From the NCBI RefSeq assembly GCF_001619585.1, contig NZ_LQNT01000009.1, positions 558,001-622,000 of the forward strand: DNA of 64,000 nt, written 5' to 3'. A program made the position numbers and the translations under genes. The notes below the pieces were generated by a model that did not search any database, was not told where the DNA came from, and saw nothing but the letters and a program-made list of their open reading frames with translations. The stretch is from Bhargavaea cecembensis. Its GTDB lineage: Bacteria; Bacillota; Bacilli; Bacillales_A; Planococcaceae. Below are positions 59,090 to 64,000 of this stretch, in pieces. Numbering within the stretch: position 1 is the stretch's first letter; the number at the start of each line of letters is the position of its first letter.

Positions 59090-59965
59090 TTGAACGAACG
59101 GAAACAGCACGTCCTGAATGCTGCCAAGCGGCTGTTCCTTGAAAACGGCTTCGCCAATACTTCCATACAAAACATCCTGGATGAAGCCGGAATCTCGAAA
59201 GGAACGTTTTATAACTACTTCAATTCCAAAAACGAGTGCCTGATTTCCATCATCGAAGAATCGGTGGAAATTGCGGCCGTACGACGCGACGAAATCGCCG
59301 CAGACGGGCAGGACGGTCCGGAACTGCTGGTCGAACAGATTCTGGTCCGCCTTCAGATGAACCGTGAACAAAAGCTGATCCGCCTATACGAGGCCATCCT
59401 TCACTCCGGAGATCATGAGCTCAGAGACTATATGAAGTCGGTCCATCTGTCCGAACTGGCCTGGCTGGAACAGCGCCTTTCAGAAGTGTACGGGGAACAG
59501 ATACGTCCCTATGCGGCTGACGCAGCGCTCATGCAGTTCGGTATGCTCGGCCAATACCTGCAGTTTGCACCGGATATCACTTCCTCAGAGGAACTCTCCA
59601 AACGGATCCGATTCGTCATCAGAAGAACCGAAGCTCTGCTCCGGGATATGACAGAGAATGATGAACATCTGCTCGAAGCCGGAAAGTTCGACATCAGAGC
59701 CGATTCTCCCCCACTTCCCTCGCCCGTCCGGGTCGCAGAGGAGATATTGCGGCTTGCAGACACACTGCCGCCCGAAAGCAGGGATTCCGGGCTTGAATTC
59801 GCCGGCTTCCTCTCCGCAGAGCTGGAGGAGGAAAAACCGCGCTCCGGCCTTCTGAAAACCGTTGCTGTTCCATTCCGCAAACTGTTTGACGGACGGCCAA
59901 ATGAACCGGAAGCCCGGACCGTCATGTCCGCACTCTGGCGGATTCTTAAATCCTCCGATTTATGA
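59090..59965 (+). CDS. TetR/AcrR-family regulator
   Basis: A 291-residue regulator starting at TTG 59090 behind AGAAAGGTG. The N-terminal helix-turn-helix is typical: VLNAAKRLFLENGFANTSIQNILDEAGISKGTFYNYFNSKNE. The ligand domain continues to about residue 195. About 95 further residues (VRVAEEILRLADTLPPESRD, RSGLLKTVAVPFRKLFDGRP) make it much longer than the usual 190-210. It is divergent from the DHA2 pump and is expected to repress both genes until a drug is bound. Confidence 0.9.
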   Translation: MNERKQHVLNAAKRLFLENGFANTSIQNILDEAGISKGTFYNYFNSKNECLISIIEESVEIAAVRRDEIAADGQDGPELLVEQILVRLQMNREQKLIRLYEAILHSGDHELRDYMKSVHLSELAWLEQRLSEVYGEQIRPYAADAALMQFGMLGQYLQFAPDITSSEELSKRIRFVIRRTEALLRDMTENDEHLLEAGKFDIRADSPPLPSPVRVAEEILRLADTLPPESRDSGLEFAGFLSAELEEEKPRSGLLKTVAVPFRKLFDGRPNEPEARTVMSALWRILKSSDL

Positions 59966-60028
59966 GTGAAACCAATCACTGCCCTCTGCCGTATTCTTTA
60001 CTATCAAACCGGAAGCGGGGATGAAGAG

Positions 60029-60820
60029 ATGAACAATCATGAAATCGATTATGTGCTGCACGGGGATGACATGCAGTTTGTTGAAGTCGAATTGGATCCT
60101 TCCGAGACGGTCATCGCAGAAGCGGGAAGCCTGATGATGATGGAAGACGGCATTGATATGGAGACAATCTTCGGAGACGGCTCGGGTGGTGGCGGCGGGC
60201 TGTTCGGCAAAATCAAAGGTGCCGGCAAACGCCTGCTTACCGGCGAGAGCCTGTTCATGACGACTTTCACGAATACCGGCGCAGGCAAGAAGCATGTTTC
60301 ATTCGCCTCCCCTTATCCCGGGAAAATCATCCCGATTGACCTCAGCGAGGAAGGCGGACAGATCATCTGCCAGAAAGACGCCTTTCTTGCAGCCGCCAAA
60401 GGCGTCTCCGTTGGGATTGAATTTCAGCGCCGGCTCGGCACCGGGTTCTTCGGCGGCGAAGGCTTCATCATGCAAAAGCTTGAAGGTGATGGCATGGCGT
60501 TCATCCATGCCGGCGGCACCATCCATGAAAAAACACTTGGGCCCGGAGAAGTCCTCAGGGTCGACACCGGCTGTCTCGTGGCGATGACAAAAGGCGTCGA
60601 CTACAACATCGAGACCGTAAAGGGCGTCAAGACAGCCCTGTTCGGCGGAGAGGGACTGTTTTTCGCGACACTCCGGGGACCGGGCAAAGTCTGGGTCCAG
60701 TCCCTTCCATTCTCGCGCCTTGCAAGCCGGGTGTTTGCGGCAGCTCCGTACACACCTGGCCAGTCAAAAGGCGAAGGCAGTGTCGCAGGCGGACTGTTCG
60801 ACCTTCTCGGCGGTAAATAA
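60029..60820 (+). CDS. TIGR00266/AIM24-family protein
   Basis: A 263-residue cytoplasmic protein of the AIM24 (TIGR00266) family, a double beta-helix fold. Characteristic parts are [21 protein letters not shown], the glycine-rich [54 protein letters not shown] and [27 protein letters not shown]. The biochemical role is unknown. The start at 60029 has only a weak GAAGAG site. It follows the TetR gene by 63 bp and ends at a strong terminator. Confidence 0.88.
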   Translation: MNNHEIDYVLHGDDMQFVEVELDPSETVIAEAGSLMMMEDGIDMETIFGDGSGGGGGLFGKIKGAGKRLLTGESLFMTTFTNTGAGKKHVSFASPYPGKIIPIDLSEEGGQIICQKDAFLAAAKGVSVGIEFQRRLGTGFFGGEGFIMQKLEGDGMAFIHAGGTIHEKTLGPGEVLRVDTGCLVAMTKGVDYNIETVKGVKTALFGGEGLFFATLRGPGKVWVQSLPFSRLASRVFAAAPYTPGQSKGEGSVAGGLFDLLGGK

Positions 60821-60841
60821 TCACGCCTCAACTCATACTAA

Positions 60842-60879
60842 ACCGGCCTCCCCTGATGCGGGGAGGCCGGTTTTTTAAA
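60842..60879. terminator. Terminator between the TIGR00266 and AbrB-like genes
   Basis: The stem ACCGGCCTCCCC / GGGGAGGCCGGT is followed by TTTTTT on the plus strand. Confidence 0.88.
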
Positions 60880-60889
60880 GAGTCTCTAT

Positions 60890-61147
60890 TTACGGGTCCT
60901 GACGTTTCCTCATGTTACGGAAAGACTCCTCGTAGTTGTCCATAAGGAGCCGGTATCCGTCATTTCCGTCCGCCGGCCCCGAAGTCTCCTCATGTTTGTC
61001 GAGAGCTACCCGTCCGTCATTTCCAATTTGAAAACGAACTTCGTCACCCGGGCCGAGATCGAGGTGATCCATGACTTTTGAGGGCAGCGTCACTCCATGG
61101 CTGTTCCCAATCTTCGTAACTTTCCTCCTGATGTATTCTGATGCCAT
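60890..61147 (-). CDS. AbrB/MazE-like DNA-binding protein
   Basis: An 85-residue protein with an N-terminal SpoVT/AbrB swapped-hairpin domain (RRKVTKIGNSHGVTLPSKVMDHLDLGPGDEVRF) and a polar helical tail (RLLMDNYEESFRNMRKRQ). It resembles MazE-type antitoxins, but no toxin gene adjoins it: the neighbours are a TIGR00266 protein and a SEC-C protein. The start is uncertain; the ATG at 61147 gives a family-typical N-terminus, and the GTG at 61162 lies nearer to AAAGG. Confidence 0.75.
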   Translation of the reverse strand: MASEYIRRKVTKIGNSHGVTLPSKVMDHLDLGPGDEVRFQIGNDGRVALDKHEETSGPADGNDGYRLLMDNYEESFRNMRKRQDP

Positions 61148-61289
61148 CGCGTTGCCGTACACCCTTTCTTACCATTCCTTTGCAGGGGACCTCATTATAA
61201 CAGACTTACCCTGATTTCAAACAAATATCCCTGACGGCATCGATGCCTGGGCCAGATATGATGGAAAAGAACACCAGCTGCTAAACTTA

Positions 61290-61326
61290 AAAACGGACCT
61301 GTACCTAATGACAGGTCCGTTTTTTC
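61290..61326. terminator. Terminator after the SEC-C gene
   Basis: The stem ACGGACCTGT / ACAGGTCCGT has A-rich and T-rich flanks on both strands. Confidence 0.85.
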
Positions 61327-61331
61327 GCCGA

Positions 61332-62456
61332 TTATTTCAGACGGCCGGAGAAAGCTGCTGCATATTTCTGTGCAGTGCCTTCCGATACTCCGAAGCGCTT
61401 GGCCATTTCTTTTGAGGTGAACGGTTTTCCCGGAAGAAGATTCTTTTCCTGAGCGGCCAGATAAATGCCGGCAACAATTCCTCCTGGTTTCCGGACGATG
61501 GGATTCTCCTCCCGGAAATATCGGATCATCACATTTTTCAAATTCTCTGCATTGGTCCGGTCAAGCCTGTCGGACTCCATCTCCGATATCAGCATGTCAA
61601 TCGTGCCGCGTTGCCCGTCCGTCAGGTCTTCGATCTCATCGCCTTTACCGGATTGAGGTTCGTCATCTACCGGAACTTCTGTACCGGCAGCGGCTTCCCG
61701 CGCTGCCTGATCCGCCTCAGACGAATGTTCCGCCTGTTCCTCCAACATTCCGTCATCCTGCTGTTTTGCTGCCTCTTCTGCAGGGGTGTGCAGAATTGCG
61801 AAGATTTCAAGCAGGTTGGACTCGAGGAAAGCTTCATCCGCCTTATCGCCCAGAGAAGCTGCAAACTCCCGAATCCGGTCTGCGACAGCAGCATTTTCGG
61901 AAGAAATCGAATAAAGCGTAGACACCGGCTGGATGGCATCTTCACGCACACGAGGGTCCGACAGTACGGTGCCGAAGAGGAGCGTTCCTTCAGGAGCGGC
62001 GATTCGTTCGTTTTCAGTCATCGCCCACTCACCGTCCCCGAACACATCCTTCAGGATCAGGTAGCCTTCCTCCTTACCGGTCAGTTCCGCGAACATGACG
62101 AATGGCTCATTCCATGATTTCAGCACCCGCTTCACTTCATCCCGCACATTTGCGGAAGACCGTTCCAAATGCTGCTGCCACAGGTCACGGCGGATATTGA
62201 ACGCGAAATGTTCGTATGCCGCACCTTCGATCGCTCCTGCCTTCATGAGCCCGCCCAGCCGGGACATCCATGTTTTCACGAGCAACGATAATTCGGCACG
62301 GTCGGGACCGGGGGCCGGCGTGCTGCCGATGTACTCTCCCATAATCCGCTTCAGTTCCTGTTCCGCAAGCAAGTGGGTGCCGCTTTCCGTACGGCCGTGG
62401 CATTTCTTATATTTCTTTCCGCTGCCGCATGGGCACGGATCGTTGCGTTTAACCAA
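61332..62456 (-). CDS. SEC-C motif protein
   Basis: A 374-residue protein with the zinc-binding SEC-C motif at the very N-terminus (LVKRNDPCPCGSGKKYKKCHG; Cys-x-Cys, Cys-His). The middle is helical with no clear motif, an acidic low-complexity stretch lies around 230-275 (EEQAEHSSEADQAAREAAAG), and the C-terminus looks like a helix-turn-helix (FTSKEMAKRFGVSEGTAQKYAAAF). SEC-C can bind SecB or the ribosome in other proteins; here the role is unknown. The start at TTG 62456 fits AAAAGGA, but upstream ATGs in frame cannot be excluded. Confidence 0.7.
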   Translation of the reverse strand: MVKRNDPCPCGSGKKYKKCHGRTESGTHLLAEQELKRIMGEYIGSTPAPGPDRAELSLLVKTWMSRLGGLMKAGAIEGAAYEHFAFNIRRDLWQQHLERSSANVRDEVKRVLKSWNEPFVMFAELTGKEEGYLILKDVFGDGEWAMTENERIAAPEGTLLFGTVLSDPRVREDAIQPVSTLYSISSENAAVADRIREFAASLGDKADEAFLESNLLEIFAILHTPAEEAAKQQDDGMLEEQAEHSSEADQAAREAAAGTEVPVDDEPQSGKGDEIEDLTDGQRGTIDMLISEMESDRLDRTNAENLKNVMIRYFREENPIVRKPGGIVAGIYLAAQEKNLLPGKPFTSKEMAKRFGVSEGTAQKYAAAFSGRLK

Positions 62457-62607
62457 GGTCATCATTCCTTTTCGTTCGTCTGCATATTCCATCTCCTCAT
62501 TGTACCACCCTTTCCCCCTTCTTTGTACCCATACCGGCACGGCGGTTTATCCCCGTGCGGTAGCAGGGTATACGAAAATAGAAGTCAGGAAAGGAAGGGA
62601 TCGGCGG

Positions 62608-62994
62608 ATGGAGCACAATCGCATCGCATACCGCGACCTGTATGAAGCTGCCCATGATGAAAAACCTTCCTGGTATGACCGGGAAACCGGACAGGTCATC
62701 CAGCATGAGACCGATCATGATCAGCCGCGCTATATCGAGCTTCCCCGTTTTGATGACGCAGCCGAACAGCAGATGAGGGTGGCATTCACCCATACGCTGC
62801 AGGATAGACCGTCCCTGCAGGAGAAGATCGGCGAAATCTTTGCCTATAACAGGCCAACCGAAGAGTTTGAGGAGATCCTGAAAAAAGAAGAACTGCTGCA
62901 TGAGTGGAAAAATCATCGGGAGATGTCCCGACAGAAACTTCTGAATGACTGGTGCAGCCGAAACGGCATCCGTTTTGACATGGACGGAATCTGA
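62608..62994 (+). CDS. Hypothetical acidic protein (UPF0158-like)
   Basis: A 128-residue, charged protein: YEAAHDEKPSWYDRETGQVIQ near the start and a helical end (IFAYNRPTEEFEEILKKEEL, KLLNDWCSRNGIRFDMDGI). The layout is reminiscent of UPF0158 proteins, which I propose only weakly. AAAGGAAGGGATCGGCGG precedes the ATG at 62608. It is followed after 30 bp by the SDR gene in the same direction, so cotranscription is likely. Confidence 0.6.
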   Translation: MEHNRIAYRDLYEAAHDEKPSWYDRETGQVIQHETDHDQPRYIELPRFDDAAEQQMRVAFTHTLQDRPSLQEKIGEIFAYNRPTEEFEEILKKEELLHEWKNHREMSRQKLLNDWCSRNGIRFDMDGI

Positions 62995-63024
62995 ACCCTT
63001 AGATTTATCAAGGAGGCGATTTGC

Positions 63025-63921
63025 ATGACGAACAATCAGAGCAACGGACACGAATACGAAAAAGCGGACCAGCAGGTAACCCCGCAATCACAGCAAAACC
63101 AGCCAGGCGTTGAGTCGGAGATGAAGCCGGAGCCGATCTATGACGATCCGGAGTATAAAGGATCCGGAAAGCTTGAGGGCAAGGTCGCCCTCATCACAGG
63201 GGGCGACTCCGGCATTGGCCGCGCGGTGGCAGTCGCGTATGCCAAGGAAGGCGCAGATGTCGCCATCGCATATCTGGACGGTGCCGAGAACGCGGACGCG
63301 GCACAGACCGTCCGCGATATCGAAAAATACGGCGGACGCGCGATGATGATCAAGACGGATATCCGCGACGAGGACAGCTGCCGCAGTCTCCTGAAACAGG
63401 TTGCGGACGAGCTTGGCGGATTGAACATTCTCGTCAACAACGCGGGCGTGCAGTATCCGCAAAAGGACATCGAAGCAATCACTTCCGACCAGCTGAAGAA
63501 AACCTTCGAAACAAACTTTTACGGACTGTTCTACCTGACCCGTGAGTCGATGGCTTACCTGAAGGATGGCGACTGCATCATCAACACGTCTTCGGTCACC
63601 GCCTACAACGGTTCGCCGGGACTGCTTGACTATTCCGCCACCAAAGGTGCCATTACTGCGTTTACTCGCTCGTTCGCACAGAACATCGCCCAGAAGGGCA
63701 TCCGTGTCAATGCGGTGGCCCCGGGACCGATCTGGACACCGCTCATCCCGGCGACTTTCGATGCGGGGAAGGTTGAGGAGCACGGTTCCACCACTCCGAT
63801 GAAGCGTCGCGGCCAGCCTGCGGAACTCGCCCCCGCCTATGTGCTGCTCGCTTCCAAGGACGGCAGCTACATGACCGGGCAGACGATCCACATCGACGGC
63901 GGCGATTTCATCACGAGCTGA
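63025..63921 (+). CDS. SDR-family oxidoreductase (general-stress type)
   Basis: A 298-residue short-chain dehydrogenase with the extended N-terminal arm (PIYDDPEYKGSGKLEGK) typical of the YhdF/YhxC/GsiB39-type enzymes of Bacillus. Cofactor motif ALITGGDSGIGRAVAVAYA, NNAGVQ, catalytic Ser in IINTSSVTAY, and Tyr/Lys in LLDYSATKGAITAF are all present. The substrate is unknown; relatives act on sugars or alcohols under stress. AAGGAGG precedes the ATG. A terminator follows. Confidence 0.9.
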   Translation: MTNNQSNGHEYEKADQQVTPQSQQNQPGVESEMKPEPIYDDPEYKGSGKLEGKVALITGGDSGIGRAVAVAYAKEGADVAIAYLDGAENADAAQTVRDIEKYGGRAMMIKTDIRDEDSCRSLLKQVADELGGLNILVNNAGVQYPQKDIEAITSDQLKKTFETNFYGLFYLTRESMAYLKDGDCIINTSSVTAYNGSPGLLDYSATKGAITAFTRSFAQNIAQKGIRVNAVAPGPIWTPLIPATFDAGKVEEHGSTTPMKRRGQPAELAPAYVLLASKDGSYMTGQTIHIDGGDFITS

Positions 63922-63935
63922 TAATTCTGACAGTA

Positions 63936-63968
63936 ATCCGGAAAGCCACCATCTGCTTTCCGGATTTC
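63936..63968 (+). terminator. Terminator after the SDR gene
   Basis: The stem ATCCGGAAAGC / GCTTTCCGGAT with an 8-base loop is followed by TTC only, so termination is probable rather than certain. Confidence 0.65.
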
Positions 63969-64000
63969 GCTTTGTCTCCGCCCCTGCTTCCGGTGGTATA

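Overview
The window is chromosomal DNA from a GC-rich member of the Bacillota. The gene set points to Planococcaceae: a coproheme decarboxylase (HemQ), the lipoyl-relay enzyme LipL, bacillithiol deacetylase BshB2, an SE1832-type small protein, YojF, YwdI/YwdK, YusW and GerQ, together with GGAGG-type ribosome sites and many TTG and GTG starts. A non-sporulating genus such as Bhargavaea would fit the base composition and the decayed cwlJ gene, but the genus is an inference. No phage, transposon, rRNA or CRISPR array is visible. About 63 protein genes and one tRNA gene are supported.

Layout. 1-5.7 kb: a block like B. subtilis ywfO-rsfA-lipL-hemQ, then a putative metalloprotease and the germination pair cwlJ (frameshifted twice) and gerQ. 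5.8-8.0 kb: the ywdK, ywdI, ung and DUF4230 cluster. 8.1-12.8 kb: pyridoxine kinase, yojF-bshB2, a YjiH-type membrane protein and an acetyltransferase. 12.8-17.1 kb: threonine dehydrogenase and kbl, which together turn threonine into glycine and acetyl-CoA, separated by two small unknown genes, followed by a paired SMR exporter. 17.2-21.7 kb: an ATPase, a YczE-type membrane protein, a YbaK-type deacylase and topoisomerase III. A six-unit 20-bp tandem repeat follows at 21.8 kb.

22-33.6 kb: a cation/proton antiporter, a PseG-like protein, a small coiled-coil protein, a phospholipase D-like membrane enzyme beside an ECF sigma factor, a CBS-domain membrane protein, an M20 dipeptidase, a nitroreductase, a PlsY-like acyltransferase, DegV and an amidase-domain protein. 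33.6-35 kb is an AT-rich islet with one orphan gene, next to tRNA-Ala(GGC). Two copies of a palindromic intergenic repeat lie at 27.8 and 33.9 kb.

35-53 kb: DUF2804, a glycerophosphodiester phosphodiesterase, a YusW-like lipoprotein, an acyltransferase, a heterodimeric ABC exporter, and a self-contained GntR/ABC operon with a visible operator. These are followed by an EamA transporter, a PAS-GGDEF-EAL protein, a two-part ThrE-type exporter, a membrane-anchored beta-propeller protein and an AtoE-type transporter. 53-57.2 kb: a three-gene catabolic operon (aldehyde dehydrogenase, saccharopine dehydrogenase-like protein, acyl-CoA dehydrogenase) with a perfect cre box. 57.3-64 kb: a DHA2 efflux pump divergent from a TetR regulator with palindromes in both promoters, then TIGR00266, AbrB-like, SEC-C, hypothetical and SDR genes.
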